In this document: one piece after another, positions 7,567-17,195 of the stretch
How positions within the stretch are numbered: the stretch's first letter is position 1
How the letters are laid out: the number at the start of each line of letters is the position of its first letter
NCBI GenBank assembly: GCA_039802205.1
Contig: JBDRWD010000021.1
Coordinates: 1 to 34,809 of the forward strand
Origin: a candidate division WOR-3 bacterium
GTDB taxonomy: Bacteria > Hydrothermota > Tepidihabitantia > SM23-42 > JAOAFX01
DNA length: 34,809 nucleotides
Direction of reading: 5' to 3'
Notes under the pieces: generated by a model
Told to the model about the DNA's origin: nothing
Databases searched by the model: none
The model's input: the letters and a program-made list of their open reading frames with translations, nothing else
Program-made: the position numbers and the translations under genes

Positions 7567-8031
7567 ATGGAATTGAGACCGAAGAAAAAAAACAAACCCA
7601 GCATTCCCACTGCCTCCATGGGTGACATTGCCTTTCTGATCATCATCTTTTTTATGACCACCACGGTTTTTACACGCGAGAAGGGTATCAAGATGTTGTT
7701 ACCGGAAAAAAGCCAGCAGGAGACCAAAGTAAAACCGGAGAATGTTGTTTCGATCCTGATCAATCCAGAGGGCGCATTGAGATTGAGGGCTGCAGGCTAT
7801 GACGGAATAGATATATCGCCCCAGAATTATTCTGAAGTGCGCCGGATTGTTGAAGAAAAATTACTGGAGCGAGATACCCTTCTTGTCGTTTCTTTGAAAA
7901 CCAGCCGGGATGCGCGTTACCAGGCGATGATTGCGGTTTTAGATCAGATAAAATTGTGCCGGGTTGTCACCCAAGATGGTCGGGAATTGCGGGCTAATAA
8001 GATAAGTTTGATCCCAACGAGTGAGGAGTGA
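7567..8031 (+). CDS. ExbD/TolR-family biopolymer transport protein (first)
   Basis: This 154-residue protein has a short basic N-terminus, one membrane span and a periplasmic domain. The family's proton-coupling Asp is present at residue 20 in MGDIAFLIIIFFMTTTVF. The preceding PSIPTAS is typical of ExbD. With ExbB it forms the motor that energises TonB. The ATG follows the exbB stop directly, and its TGA overlaps the next ATG, so all are coupled. Confidence 0.85.
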   Translation: MELRPKKKNKPSIPTASMGDIAFLIIIFFMTTTVFTREKGIKMLLPEKSQQETKVKPENVVSILINPEGALRLRAAGYDGIDISPQNYSEVRRIVEEKLLERDTLLVVSLKTSRDARYQAMIAVLDQIKLCRVVTQDGRELRANKISLIPTSEE

Positions 8032-8447
8032 TGCGCAAAAGCATTATAAGAAGATTTACCCAGACACCGGAGATTCCTACCGCCTCTACAGCCGATGTCG
8101 CCTTTTTGCTCATCCTGTTTTTTATGGTGACGACTGTTTTTAGGGCCACGACCCTTAATCTAAAACTCACCTTGCCCAAGGCGAAGTCCACGGAACGGAT
8201 TCTAATCCGTCGCAATATCACCCATCTTTTCATTGACCACAATGGGCGTGTATTCATAGATGACAGTTTGGTGCCTAAAGAGCGGGTGAGTTCCCGCATT
8301 GCACCTAAAATCGCTGAGAATCCTGATCTGATTACGATTTTGAATATTCACGAGGATATCGATTATGGGACCGTGGATGTAGTATTGGATCAATTAAAGG
8401 AAGCAAGGGCGTTTAAGATTACATTTGCAACTGAGTTTGGGGGTTAA
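8031..8447 (+). CDS. ExbD/TolR-family biopolymer transport protein (second)
   Basis: This 138-residue ExbD-like protein has the conserved Asp at residue 22 (TADVAFLLILFFMVTTVF), one span and a periplasmic domain. I choose ATG 8031, overlapping the previous TGA, over GTG 8028. The AGGAG at 8024-8028 sits unusually close, so the exact start is uncertain by one codon. Two different ExbD proteins with one ExbB is a common arrangement in the FCB group and suggests an ExbD heterodimer in the motor. Confidence 0.85.
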   Translation: MRKSIIRRFTQTPEIPTASTADVAFLLILFFMVTTVFRATTLNLKLTLPKAKSTERILIRRNITHLFIDHNGRVFIDDSLVPKERVSSRIAPKIAENPDLITILNIHEDIDYGTVDVVLDQLKEARAFKITFATEFGG

Positions 8448-8448
8448 G

Positions 8449-9057
8449 ATGAATGACCACAAGCTAATGTATGGCATCTATTTTCGTGCCGGTATGCTCA
8501 TTGGGATTGTTATCTTGATTCTTTTATTCCTTTTTGTACCTTATGCTGAGGTGGAGCCATATAAATTGAAAAAAGAGATCGTGACGATGGTGGAGCAGAT
8601 ATCGGCTGAGATTGAAAAATACGAAGAACCACCACCAGTCGAAAGACCGAAAGTCGCGGTTGCTGCTGCGGCGACTGAAGTTACAGAAGAGGCCGTGGAG
8701 ACAATTGCTTCCACTGAGTTTCGGGAAGAAATCATCAGAACCCAACCGACGGGCCCGGAAATAGAGATCATTCCTTATGCCCGTGTGGAGGTAAAGCCCA
8801 AGCCGGTTTTTATCCCTAAACCGGAATATCCTGAATTGGCTCGTAAGGCAGGTATAGAAGGTAAGGCATATGTAGAGGCGATAATCGATATCGATGGAAG
8901 TGTGATGGAAGCAAAAATCTTTAAATCAAGCGGTAATCCCATGCTGGATGAAGCAGCACTCGCCGCGGCGAGAAAGGCAAAATTTACACCGGCGAAACAA
9001 CGGGATAAATTTGTCCGGGTCCGGGTCAATATTCCTTTTGATTTTAAGTTGCAATAA
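8449..9057 (+). CDS. TonB-family energy transducer
   Basis: This 202-residue protein has an N-terminal span at about 11-32, a short Pro/Glu-containing linker with an unusual Ala-rich patch (about 60-120), and a C-terminal TonB domain at about 122-202 (YPELARKAGIEGK, VDG-type turn, AAARKAKFTPA). TonB spans the periplasm and transmits ExbB/ExbD energy to outer-membrane receptors; the receptor at 10239 is its likely partner. ATG 8449 is used, 1 nt after the preceding stop; the extra N-terminal residues of the longer frame would start at a non-ATG inside exbD. The linker is short compared with enterobacterial TonB. Confidence 0.85.
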   Translation: MNDHKLMYGIYFRAGMLIGIVILILLFLFVPYAEVEPYKLKKEIVTMVEQISAEIEKYEEPPPVERPKVAVAAAATEVTEEAVETIASTEFREEIIRTQPTGPEIEIIPYARVEVKPKPVFIPKPEYPELARKAGIEGKAYVEAIIDIDGSVMEAKIFKSSGNPMLDEAALAAARKAKFTPAKQRDKFVRVRVNIPFDFKLQ

Positions 9058-9061
9058 GTCC

Positions 9062-9090
9062 TTGACATTTTAAAATATAACGATTATAAT
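9062..9090 (+). promoter_or_regulatory. Consensus promoter for the envelope/secretome operon
   Basis: Perfect TTGACA (9062-9067) and TATAAT (9085-9090) are separated by the optimal 17 nt. Transcription should begin near 9097. The spacer holds the palindrome attttaaaat (9067-9076, including the last base of the -35). No terminator separates it from tonB, so read-through from tonB is also possible. Confidence 0.8.
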
Positions 9091-9107
9091 ATCTGCGTTA
9101 GAATTTA

Positions 9108-9125
9108 ATGAAAGGGGGTGATAAG
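9108..9125 (+). promoter_or_regulatory. Upstream anti-SD-complementary leader element
   Basis: About 10 nt after the predicted transcription start the leader carries ATGAAAGGGGGTGATAAG. It nearly matches the complement of the 16S rRNA 3' tail, yet lies about 60 nt before the true start of the lipoprotein gene, which has its own AAAGGAGG. An in-frame leader peptide of 42 codons (beginning MKGGDKIKN) would run to 9236, overlapping the gene in another frame. A similar element occurs before the barrel gene at 34618. Confidence 0.4.
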
Positions 9126-9180
9126 ATCAAAAATAGCAAAGAAAGCCATTATCTGGAGAGAAACAACAAAGGAGGCTTGA

Positions 9181-10227
9181 ATGAAATATCTAACCTGGCT
9201 GAGTTTAGTTATTATGATTCCTTTGGTGTTTATTAATTGTGGAAATGAGCCACCAGAAGAATTTTATAATGGCACCCCTGAGGATGATTCGCTGATTAAT
9301 AACCTCCTTGCTCAATATCCGTACTTTCTTAAAACCGATGATATCCTTCTCAATCAGTACATCAATGTGAAGCTCAAGGATATAAGCCCGGAGTCCCTAC
9401 CTGCTTCTGATTCCTTCTTCCGTGGTGAATCAATCTTGGTAAAGCAACATGTGGATAGTCTCTGTGACAAGATTGCAAGCAGTGCACGCTTTAAAGATCT
9501 CTGGTATACAAAGGACACGACCTGCACCGTATACCTATTTGACACCTTTAAGGTTGTAAGGAGTGTGCATTTTGATGTGGAATACCGGGGTTTCTATTTC
9601 TATCCTCCCGGAGATACCGACAGAAAACTTGACTCTCTCGGAATTGATAGCACAGGTGGCTACCGATCATATGACACTTTGACTTTGGAAGGTTTACGCC
9701 ATCTCTATGTTGAACCGGTGAAAGAAAAGGTCTGGGACGAAGATGCACAGGATTCGGTCTGGAAGGTTAAGGAACCGAGAGAATGGCTCCTCAAGCGCAT
9801 CTCCTATGGGAATTATGCGATACCCAACCGAGGTGCGAGTATTCCTTATATTTCCAGGGCTTATCTCACCGCGAAAAGCACAGGCAAGACTGACACTATC
9901 TGGGCAGTTAACTATGATACGCTTACTTATCCACATGCCATGAATCGACTCCGCCATATTGATTCACTCCTTGAATACACCAATGGTGATACATTGACCA
10001 TTGATCTATTGATTGGCGGCACAATTCCGGAATCCCTTTGTACCTTCTTCGCCCAGCAGGATGGCAAGAAGGTGCAACTTTTGGATGGGACCGGGAAGAT
10101 TCAGATCACTGGTTCAGGGGTAACTAACTTAGTGATTGAAGCGATAGTAACCGATGCATTCTATTATGTGAAACCCGCAAGTCCGGTCTTGGCGCGCTTC
10201 TGGCTCATACCAATTAGAGTTAAATAA
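9181..10227 (+). CDS. Putative lipoprotein, first gene of secretome operon
   Basis: This 348-residue exported protein has a signal peptide ending near FINC at residues 17-20; Cys20 may be lipidated, but Asn before the Cys is an atypical lipobox. The mature part is rich in Asp, Tyr and Thr and appears beta-rich, and no family is recognised. It precedes the TonB-dependent receptor by 11 nt, a position often held by a surface lipoprotein partner of the receptor. An AAAGGAGG lies 7 nt before the ATG. Confidence 0.6.
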   Translation: MKYLTWLSLVIMIPLVFINCGNEPPEEFYNGTPEDDSLINNLLAQYPYFLKTDDILLNQYINVKLKDISPESLPASDSFFRGESILVKQHVDSLCDKIASSARFKDLWYTKDTTCTVYLFDTFKVVRSVHFDVEYRGFYFYPPGDTDRKLDSLGIDSTGGYRSYDTLTLEGLRHLYVEPVKEKVWDEDAQDSVWKVKEPREWLLKRISYGNYAIPNRGASIPYISRAYLTAKSTGKTDTIWAVNYDTLTYPHAMNRLRHIDSLLEYTNGDTLTIDLLIGGTIPESLCTFFAQQDGKKVQLLDGTGKIQITGSGVTNLVIEAIVTDAFYYVKPASPVLARFWLIPIRVK

Positions 10228-10238
10228 GGAGGTGTGTG

Positions 10239-13007
10239 ATGAAGAAACTTTTGGCAATGGTCCTCGTCGGTGCCTTTCTATTTGCTGCGGAATACGGAAA
10301 GATCACCGGTAGGGTGAGAGATGCAGAGACCGGTGATCCTTTGGTTGGTGCGGATGTGATTGTGGAAGGCACCGAACTGGGTGCGGCAACCGATGAGAAA
10401 GGTGAATTTGTGATTCTTTATGTTCCTGCTGGAACCTATAGCGTCACCGCTTCTTACCTTGGTTATGACCCATTTACTTATACCCAGGTGATTGTAAATG
10501 CGGACCAGACGACGACCTTGAATTTCCGTTTAAAACCTACGGTGATTGAAGTGGAAAAAGTTACCGTCGTGGCGGAAAAACCACCGATTGTCCTTTCCCA
10601 GACCCAGAGCGGTCATTCCGTGACCTCCCAAGATATTGCTCGTTTGCCGGTCACCACGATCAACCAGGTCGTTACCCTTCAGGCAGGGGTTTCAACATCC
10701 AATCTTGGAACTCATGTTCGTGGTGGAAGGGCTGAGGAGATAACCTATTATGTTGATGGTATTATGACCAAGGTTCCTCATACTGGACTTCAATCAACTC
10801 AGGTCAATGCCTCAGCAGTAGAGGAAGTAACGGTAGTGAGTGGGGGATTTGATGCAGAATACGGCGAGGCACTCTCCGGAATCATAAACATTGTTACCAA
10901 AGAAGGTGGTCCAAAGCCCTCAGGCACGTTTCGTTATCTAACCGACGAAGTATTCTTTGCCGGAGATCTTAAGGATAAATTGAATTTTGGTTACAATCTC
11001 TATGACTTTTCCCTTGGCGGACCAATCCCGGGATTCCCAAGAGTGCGTTACTTCCTTTCCGGTGAACTTACGCTCACCGATGCTTACAGGGAAGCATTAT
11101 ACAAAGTACCCTCTCCCCGTAATACTTACCGCGCCCAGACAAGATTATCATATCTGATCCCGAATAATAAAGGAAAGGTGACGCTTACTGGTTTCAATTC
11201 CCGTGACCAGTATGTGACTTGGAGCTCAGGGAGTTTAAAATACTTCCAACGTCGACCGATGAGCCGGACCAAGAACTATATCCTTTCTTCTACTTTCAAT
11301 TACATGCCCAATGCCCAGACCCTTTTCTCGTTCAAGGCAGGTGTCACCCATTATGACCGTGTCTATGGGACCAGGGATTATGAATGGGAAGAGGAGCACA
11401 ATCAGAGGTGGTTCAATGACTACCGGATGAAGGCTGAACACTGCATTAAATACCTGACCGAAGATAGACTCCCGCCCAAAGATGTGATTGTGGATAGTGT
11501 AATGCAATACCACACAGAGTACACAAATCGGGATGTCTATGCCTTGAGAAATAATCCATACGGGATTGAGGGTCTTTTCTATACCTATGGCGATTACCGG
11601 GTTTGGCGTTACTGGCAGAATGATGATATCCAAGCACGGTTTGATGTATCCCGCGGTGTGGGCAAGATTCACGAATTCAAAACCGGCATCGATTATGTCG
11701 GCTACAATTTGAAATACTACGATAATAACCTTCCTTGGGTGACCAATCCCTTCTGGGACTATTATGAGCGTTCGCCCTATAAATTTGCTGCTTATGTCCA
11801 GGATAAGATGGACTTTGAGGGGCTCATTGCCAGGTTGGGTCTCCGTTTTGACTACTTTGACCCCAAGAGCTTTACCTATAAAGTTCCCAATGATCCAAAC
11901 AATGACACCCTGGTGTGGGCAGACAAGAGCTTCAAATTCTCACCGCGTTTAGGTTTCTCCCTGCCGGTAACCGAACGTATGAAATTCCGTTTCAATTATG
12001 GACACTACTTCCAGTTACCAGGACTTGATGATATGTTCGGCACCACCGATACTGCAGTAATTCGACTTGCCCTTTCCCGCGGCAATACCATTGTCGGTAA
12101 CATCTTCATGAAACCTCAGAAAACCGTTCAGTATGAGGTGGGGATTGAAAACCAATTTACACCCGAGGTCGTGTTCGGGTTCACCGCTTACTTTAAAGAT
12201 GTCTATGACCTCTCCCAGATCCGACAGGTCATCGCATTACCTATGCCCTATTTCCAGTTCTTCAATGTCGACTATGGAAATATCAAAGGGTTTGAATTCA
12301 GCCTCCAGAAGACGATGTCAAATATGTGGGCATTCGGTTTAAGTTATACATTGCAGTTCGCCAAAGGAACCGCCTCTTATGCAGGTGAGTTTTATTACGA
12401 TTTCTACTATGGAGGTATTGACCCGATCACCGGCCTGCCCTTGCAACCACCGGTTATTGATTATTGGCTTGATTTTGATGAACGAAACATAGTGAATGCC
12501 AACCTAGACCTCTCGCTCCCTGAAGATTTTGTCTTCATCCCGCTCCAGAACTTCAATTCTTCCTTTGTCTTCTCATACCATTCGGGCCATCCATATACCC
12601 CTGAAGACCTTAGAGGCAATAAACTCGGTGATGAAAATTCTGCACGTATGCCAGGCTACTGGAATGTGAATATGAATGCCAGCCGACCGATAAAGATCGG
12701 TCCAACAAGACTGGTGCTCAGTGCACTCGTCAATAATCTTTTCAACACCCGCCAGATAATTGAGGTCTATACTACAACTGGTGATCCGGATAATCATGGT
12801 GATCCTGAACCGCTGATTACCCAGTTTGGTTATCTCTCACTTGCCTCAGCCCGTTATTCACCGCAGGCGGATTATAACCATGATGGTGTCATCACTCCAG
12901 TTGAGATGAAAAAGGCTTATATTGCGGCCCGGACGGATTACTATCTCGATCCCACAAATTACAACGGACCATTCCGAGTGCAGTTAGGTGTTAGTTTGGG
13001 ATTTTAA
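10239..13007 (+). CDS. TonB-dependent outer-membrane receptor with carboxypeptidase-regulatory-like domain
   Basis: This 922-residue protein has a signal peptide (about 1-17) and a carboxypeptidase-regulatory-like beta sandwich (about 19-104, GKITGRVRDAETGDPLVGA). A plug domain follows (about 118-212, with THVRGGRAEEITYYVDG and the EYGEALSGIINIVTK signature), then a long beta-barrel ending in Phe (LGVSLGF). The substrate cannot be told; the N-terminal domain is typical of SusC-like and other FCB receptors. Near the C-terminus (about 878-890) lies an EF-hand-like loop DYNHDGVITPVEM, odd for a barrel. ATG 10239 is chosen over GTG 10236 because of AGGAGG spacing. Energy probably comes from the adjacent ExbB/ExbD/TonB set. 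Confidence 0.85.
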   Translation: MKKLLAMVLVGAFLFAAEYGKITGRVRDAETGDPLVGADVIVEGTELGAATDEKGEFVILYVPAGTYSVTASYLGYDPFTYTQVIVNADQTTTLNFRLKPTVIEVEKVTVVAEKPPIVLSQTQSGHSVTSQDIARLPVTTINQVVTLQAGVSTSNLGTHVRGGRAEEITYYVDGIMTKVPHTGLQSTQVNASAVEEVTVVSGGFDAEYGEALSGIINIVTKEGGPKPSGTFRYLTDEVFFAGDLKDKLNFGYNLYDFSLGGPIPGFPRVRYFLSGELTLTDAYREALYKVPSPRNTYRAQTRLSYLIPNNKGKVTLTGFNSRDQYVTWSSGSLKYFQRRPMSRTKNYILSSTFNYMPNAQTLFSFKAGVTHYDRVYGTRDYEWEEEHNQRWFNDYRMKAEHCIKYLTEDRLPPKDVIVDSVMQYHTEYTNRDVYALRNNPYGIEGLFYTYGDYRVWRYWQNDDIQARFDVSRGVGKIHEFKTGIDYVGYNLKYYDNNLPWVTNPFWDYYERSPYKFAAYVQDKMDFEGLIARLGLRFDYFDPKSFTYKVPNDPNNDTLVWADKSFKFSPRLGFSLPVTERMKFRFNYGHYFQLPGLDDMFGTTDTAVIRLALSRGNTIVGNIFMKPQKTVQYEVGIENQFTPEVVFGFTAYFKDVYDLSQIRQVIALPMPYFQFFNVDYGNIKGFEFSLQKTMSNMWAFGLSYTLQFAKGTASYAGEFYYDFYYGGIDPITGLPLQPPVIDYWLDFDERNIVNANLDLSLPEDFVFIPLQNFNSSFVFSYHSGHPYTPEDLRGNKLGDENSARMPGYWNVNMNASRPIKIGPTRLVLSALVNNLFNTRQIIEVYTTTGDPDNHGDPEPLITQFGYLSLASARYSPQADYNHDGVITPVEMKKAYIAARTDYYLDPTNYNGPFRVQLGVSLGF

Positions 13008-13020
13008 TTAGGAGGCAAAG

Positions 13021-16014
13021 ATGAAAAGGATACTGGCATTAATCATTATTTTTACCGTACTCGGTTTTTGCCGGACTGCAACTCCGGTGCCTCAGTACCG
13101 GCCTTTCCAGATCGTCAAGCATAATATAAATAATGTGGAGATGTGTGTCTCCAACTACGGCAAGTTTGGCCAGACTGAGGCAGGTAATTCAGGTCTTTTC
13201 TGGCCCAAAGGGAGTGGCAATACCTATATCTTTGGTGCTGGTTCCTGGTTTGGTACGATCGACGGCACGGATACCTTGGTGACGATCGGTTATGGTCCTC
13301 ATGGTGGCGAAAGCGAATATGTTCCTGGATTAGCGACAATGTCATCCGGCGACCCCAACGCGATAATCTTCTTATATCCATCACCTTGGCCACCTCCGGC
13401 TGATGTCTATCAAATGGCGCCACAGGTTCCAAAATCCCATCAGGATTCTTGGTGTGCCTATAATGATCTTGATATCAACCAGCATATGCCTGGTGATACC
13501 AGACCAATCGGACTTGAGGTCTATCAAACGGTCTATGCCTGGAATCTGAGCACAACTCGGGATATCATCTTTGTCAAAGTCGAGTTAAAGAATGTAAGTG
13601 GTAAAAAATTGACCAATTGTTATTTTGGTATTTGTACCGATAATGATATTGGAAATGAAGCTGGGCAAAATGCTAATGATATCATCTCCGGGATTGTCGG
13701 TCAGTGGTATGTCATAAACGGTGAATCGCTCTGGGTTGATAACCTCGGCTATCAATACCAGAAAGAATGGGAACAGGGTTGGTTGAAACCACCGGGTGCA
13801 ATCGGTTTTGATTATCTCCAGAGCCCCTGGGATTTGAAAGAGGGCCAGGATAAAGATAACGATGGCATCCCTGACCAGCATGAAAGGGATAGTGCCTATT
13901 ATGCAGGCAATGTTCCTCAGGCGCAATGGGATGTGGATGGTGATGGCACACCTGACTGGCGCGATCCTTCTGAGATCCCACAGCTCGGTATGACGGCATT
14001 CAAACGGTTTACCCTCAACCTCGAGCCGAATAAAGATAATGAACGTTATGTAACCCTTGCTGGTTACAACTTTAAGACTGGCGAATATACACCTTTTGAC
14101 ACTGCACCTCCTCAGCCTGATGACCAGCGTTTCTTACAGTGTAGCGGTCCCTTTGACCTTGATCCTGATTCAATCGCCACTGTGCTGGTCGGAATTATGT
14201 TGGTCGATTGGCCATATGACCAGGTAGAGCGTCCAGATACCCAGTTGGCAAAGCTTGACCAGACGGTTCAGTACATATATGATATGAACTGGCTTTTGCC
14301 CGGTCCACCTCCTCCGCCGAAATTAACCTGTGTGCCAGGTGATGGAAAGGTTACCCTAATCTGGGATAACACGCCTGAGACTGCACCAGACCCCTACTAC
14401 GATGTAGTCAGTAATCCCCAGAATCCACAGACCTATGATCCTTACTACAAAAAATACGACTTTGAAGGATATCGCATATGGAAGAGTCCGACCGGCAAGA
14501 CCGGTACTTGGAGTTTGATTGCATCCTTTGACTTAGCCAATGGTATTACCTTTAAAGATCCTGAGGCACCGGACTCAATTGCCCTGCAGGCTACCGACGC
14601 CGGCCTTGCCCATTCGTTCGTTGATACCGATGTCCGGAATGGTTTCGGTTACTACTATGCAGTGACTTCATTTGATTACAATTTTGTGAAAGACTACTTT
14701 GACTCGATCTATGTCGTCGATTCCCATGTCTGGATCGATACCATTGTCTATCCGGATACGGTGATCATCGATACATTTATCTATTACTACTATGACACAG
14801 TGAAAGTTGCAGGTCCAAGGCCGATCTATTTTGAGAGTGGCTTGACTGGTGTGGTAGCAGTGCCGAGAAGGGAACCGGCGAATTATAAAGAGGGTAATGT
14901 CCAAGTAGAATGGGTTACAGGTAATCCTCGCTTGACCTCCAATGTAAATGCCAAGATCGTGTATCCTTTGAATATGAAGACCGACGAGCAGTATCTCAGG
15001 TTTGGACCTATAGTCCGGGTCGGGAATCAACCTCAGTATAGTACCTATCTCCTGGATAAGGACCGCAATCCAGTTGATAGTTTCAAATTGGTGATGCCTG
15101 TGGATAGTTTTGCGCATCAATATTTCTATGAATTTAAAGAAGTCAATGGTGTGAGTGTTACACCTTGGTTTATCAAGACGAGGACCAAAGGTAGCGTGGT
15201 GATCTTCAGTGAGGTGGTAAAGGAATCAGGAACTTATCCAGATTCGCTGATCCGTTTAGATGCAACCGCAGCCGGTTGGCCAATCAACTGGGCATATCGA
15301 GGTAATGATTTCCGGGTAATCTGGAAAAAGAAGGATCCCTCAGGAGTGGTGAACACGGTGGTGGTTGTGGATATGATGACCGGTGACACGATACCCTATC
15401 GTCCCTATTTCTTGCCAAATAATGCGGTGGTCGATAGTCTGGCTGATGGCTGGTGTTTTGTATCACTATCGGGTTCTACGGATACGCTCGTTTACTCCAA
15501 TCAGCCCAATTTGGGCACCCGGTATCTATATATTTGCAGTGGCAAAATTGGAATCAGTAAGACCTGGATGAAACCCGGTCATCCACGACCCTCAGAGAAT
15601 GATGTCTGGGTGGTAAAGGCAACCACTCAATATGCACCAGCACCGTTTGGTGCGGAGTTTAAAATTGTTTCCCAACCCGCAGTTCTGTTAGATTCAGTCG
15701 TAACGCTGAATGTAAAAGTCGTGCCCAATCCCTATCTCGTATATAATGAGTGGCAACAATCTTCCCTTATCCGACGCTTACGGTTTATCAATTTGCCTTC
15801 GGATTGTGTGATCCGGATTTTCACCTTGAATGGCGATTTGGTTAAGACGATTGTCCATAAGGCAACGGTCGGTTCGGTCCAGGGTGATGCAGGTGGTGAT
15901 GAGTGGTGGGATTTATTGACGGATAATCGACAGCTGGTGGCGAGCGGAGTCTATGTCTTCCATGTCGATTCCAAGGTTGGTCAGCAGACCGGTAAGTTTG
16001 TTATCATTCGTTAA
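13021..16014 (+). CDS. Large secreted protein with Ca-binding repeats, FN3 region and T9SS-type C-terminal domain
   Basis: This 997-residue protein has an N-terminal signal peptide. At about 277-316 there are DKDNDGIPD and DVDGDGTPD motifs of the thrombospondin type-3/Ca-binding kind. An FN3-like region lies at about 430-555 (GDGKVTLIW...YRIWKS...GYYYAVTSFD). The C-terminal domain (about 893-997) has the VPNPY, FTLNGDLVKT, SGVYVFHV and GKFVIIR elements of the Por secretion (type A) sorting or FlgD-Ig-like fold. It is probably displayed on the cell surface or released. The enzymatic function, if any, is not recognised. It sits 13 nt after the receptor gene and 10 nt before the PorV-like gene. 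Confidence 0.75.
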   Translation: MKRILALIIIFTVLGFCRTATPVPQYRPFQIVKHNINNVEMCVSNYGKFGQTEAGNSGLFWPKGSGNTYIFGAGSWFGTIDGTDTLVTIGYGPHGGESEYVPGLATMSSGDPNAIIFLYPSPWPPPADVYQMAPQVPKSHQDSWCAYNDLDINQHMPGDTRPIGLEVYQTVYAWNLSTTRDIIFVKVELKNVSGKKLTNCYFGICTDNDIGNEAGQNANDIISGIVGQWYVINGESLWVDNLGYQYQKEWEQGWLKPPGAIGFDYLQSPWDLKEGQDKDNDGIPDQHERDSAYYAGNVPQAQWDVDGDGTPDWRDPSEIPQLGMTAFKRFTLNLEPNKDNERYVTLAGYNFKTGEYTPFDTAPPQPDDQRFLQCSGPFDLDPDSIATVLVGIMLVDWPYDQVERPDTQLAKLDQTVQYIYDMNWLLPGPPPPPKLTCVPGDGKVTLIWDNTPETAPDPYYDVVSNPQNPQTYDPYYKKYDFEGYRIWKSPTGKTGTWSLIASFDLANGITFKDPEAPDSIALQATDAGLAHSFVDTDVRNGFGYYYAVTSFDYNFVKDYFDSIYVVDSHVWIDTIVYPDTVIIDTFIYYYYDTVKVAGPRPIYFESGLTGVVAVPRREPANYKEGNVQVEWVTGNPRLTSNVNAKIVYPLNMKTDEQYLRFGPIVRVGNQPQYSTYLLDKDRNPVDSFKLVMPVDSFAHQYFYEFKEVNGVSVTPWFIKTRTKGSVVIFSEVVKESGTYPDSLIRLDATAAGWPINWAYRGNDFRVIWKKKDPSGVVNTVVVVDMMTGDTIPYRPYFLPNNAVVDSLADGWCFVSLSGSTDTLVYSNQPNLGTRYLYICSGKIGISKTWMKPGHPRPSENDVWVVKATTQYAPAPFGAEFKIVSQPAVLLDSVVTLNVKVVPNPYLVYNEWQQSSLIRRLRFINLPSDCVIRIFTLNGDLVKTIVHKATVGSVQGDAGGDEWWDLLTDNRQLVASGVYVFHVDSKVGQQTGKFVIIR

Positions 16015-16024
16015 GGAGGCAAAA

Positions 16025-17137
16025 ATGAAGAGGTACCTTGCAATCATTCTTGTCATCGCCATTCCACTCTTTGCCGATTTTGCAAAACTGGGAACATCTG
16101 GTGCCCAGTTCTTAAAGATCAGCGTGGGCCGGGGTGCTGCTATGGGCGAGGCTTTTGTTGCGATCTCTGATGACGCCTCGGCGACTTACTGGAATCCGGC
16201 CGGACTGGGTGTGATAGGTAATCGGCAGTTTGCCTTACAGCACAACGAATGGATTGCAGATATCAAGCACGAATATCTAACTGGGGCAATACCACTTACA
16301 AATATGGGGACGCTCGGTTTCAGTCTCACAGCACTCACGATGGGCAAAATGGAGATAACCGATGTTGATGATCCGAATACCAAAACCGTGCGCGAGGATA
16401 CAGGAACCGGCAGATATTTCAATGCCTCGGATTTTGCCGTGGGAATCTCCTTTGGCAGGATGTTTACCGACCGTCTTGCGGCTGGTTTTACAATTAAAGC
16501 TATTCAGGAGATGATCTGGGATATGAATGCGACCGGGATTGCGACCGATTTTGGGATTCATTATAACACCGGTTTTAAGGGATTGAAGATTGCCGCTGCC
16601 ATGTCCAATTTCGGTGCGGATATCAGTTTCGGAGGAAGGAATTTAGACCGCTCTGCTGACCCATTCCCGGATTCACCACTCGACTACCAGAAAGTTCCGG
16701 TTTCAGTAAAAACAACTCCCTTCCCCTTGCCGCTCATCTTCCGTTTTGGCATCGCCATGAATCCGGTCGAGACCGAGGCCCAGCGTTTAACAGTCGCACT
16801 TGACCTGAACCATCCCAATGATAATTACGAAACGATTAATTTAGGTCTGGAATACGGTTATCTCAATACTATTTTCTTGCGCGCGGGATACAAGATGTAT
16901 CTCAATATTGATTACATGAAGGCGATGACTGGAGCTGAACCGGTATACGATTCCACTGCCCAGAAATGGACCTATCCAAACTGGGGCGATAACACCGAAT
17001 GGTTGCTCAACAACCTTACCGGTGGTGTGGGGTTCAATCTCAAGATGGGTGGCCGGGAGATGCGTATCGACTATGCCTATATGAATAAAGGAGTGCTCAG
17101 GGCGACACATCGGATCGGCCTGCTCTTTGGGTTTTAA
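16025..17137 (+). CDS. PorV/PorQ-family outer-membrane barrel protein
   Basis: This 370-residue protein has a signal peptide (about 1-17) and the hallmark N-terminal stretch FLKISVGRGAAMGEAFVAI followed by DDASATYWNPAGL, typical of the PorV/PorQ and FadL-like barrel family. The C-terminus ends in a Phe-terminated strand (GLLFGF). In Bacteroidetes, PorV carries type IX secretion substrates to the attachment complex. Its position among genes whose products end in T9SS-like domains supports a comparable role. ATG 16025 is used because AAGGAGG lies just upstream; the longer frame begins inside the previous gene. The exact T9SS role is inferred. Confidence 0.75.
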   Translation: MKRYLAIILVIAIPLFADFAKLGTSGAQFLKISVGRGAAMGEAFVAISDDASATYWNPAGLGVIGNRQFALQHNEWIADIKHEYLTGAIPLTNMGTLGFSLTALTMGKMEITDVDDPNTKTVREDTGTGRYFNASDFAVGISFGRMFTDRLAAGFTIKAIQEMIWDMNATGIATDFGIHYNTGFKGLKIAAAMSNFGADISFGGRNLDRSADPFPDSPLDYQKVPVSVKTTPFPLPLIFRFGIAMNPVETEAQRLTVALDLNHPNDNYETINLGLEYGYLNTIFLRAGYKMYLNIDYMKAMTGAEPVYDSTAQKWTYPNWGDNTEWLLNNLTGGVGFNLKMGGREMRIDYAYMNKGVLRATHRIGLLFGF

Positions 17138-17149
17138 TTAAAAACTTAA

Positions 17150-17182
17150 GCAGGGTGGGGTCGGTCATCGACTCCACCCTGC
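17150..17182 (+). other. Strong intercistronic hairpin
   Basis: A 14-bp stem with one G-T pair (gcagggtgggg tcg against cga ctccaccctgc) closes a 5-nt loop (gtcat). It lies immediately before the AAAGGAG of the next gene and lacks a T-tract, so it looks like an RNA stability or processing element, or a translational gate, rather than a terminator. It separates the PorV-like gene from the C39-like peptidase gene. Confidence 0.6.
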
Positions 17183-17195
17183 AAAGGAGTGGATG

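Noticed and set aside
9118-9180. Possible 20-codon GTG-started leader peptide ending at the lipoprotein start
   Set aside because: The GTG overlaps the putative ribosome-binding motif itself, so initiation there is unlikely; kept only as part of the leader-element observation.
14668-15120. Minus-strand 150-codon frame opposite the large secreted protein
   Set aside because: It is antisense to a long continuous gene, rich in Ile, His and Arg as expected for a shadow frame.
15953-16024. Longer N-terminus for the PorV-like protein
   Set aside because: It lies inside the preceding gene and would bury the clear signal peptide that starts at 16025.
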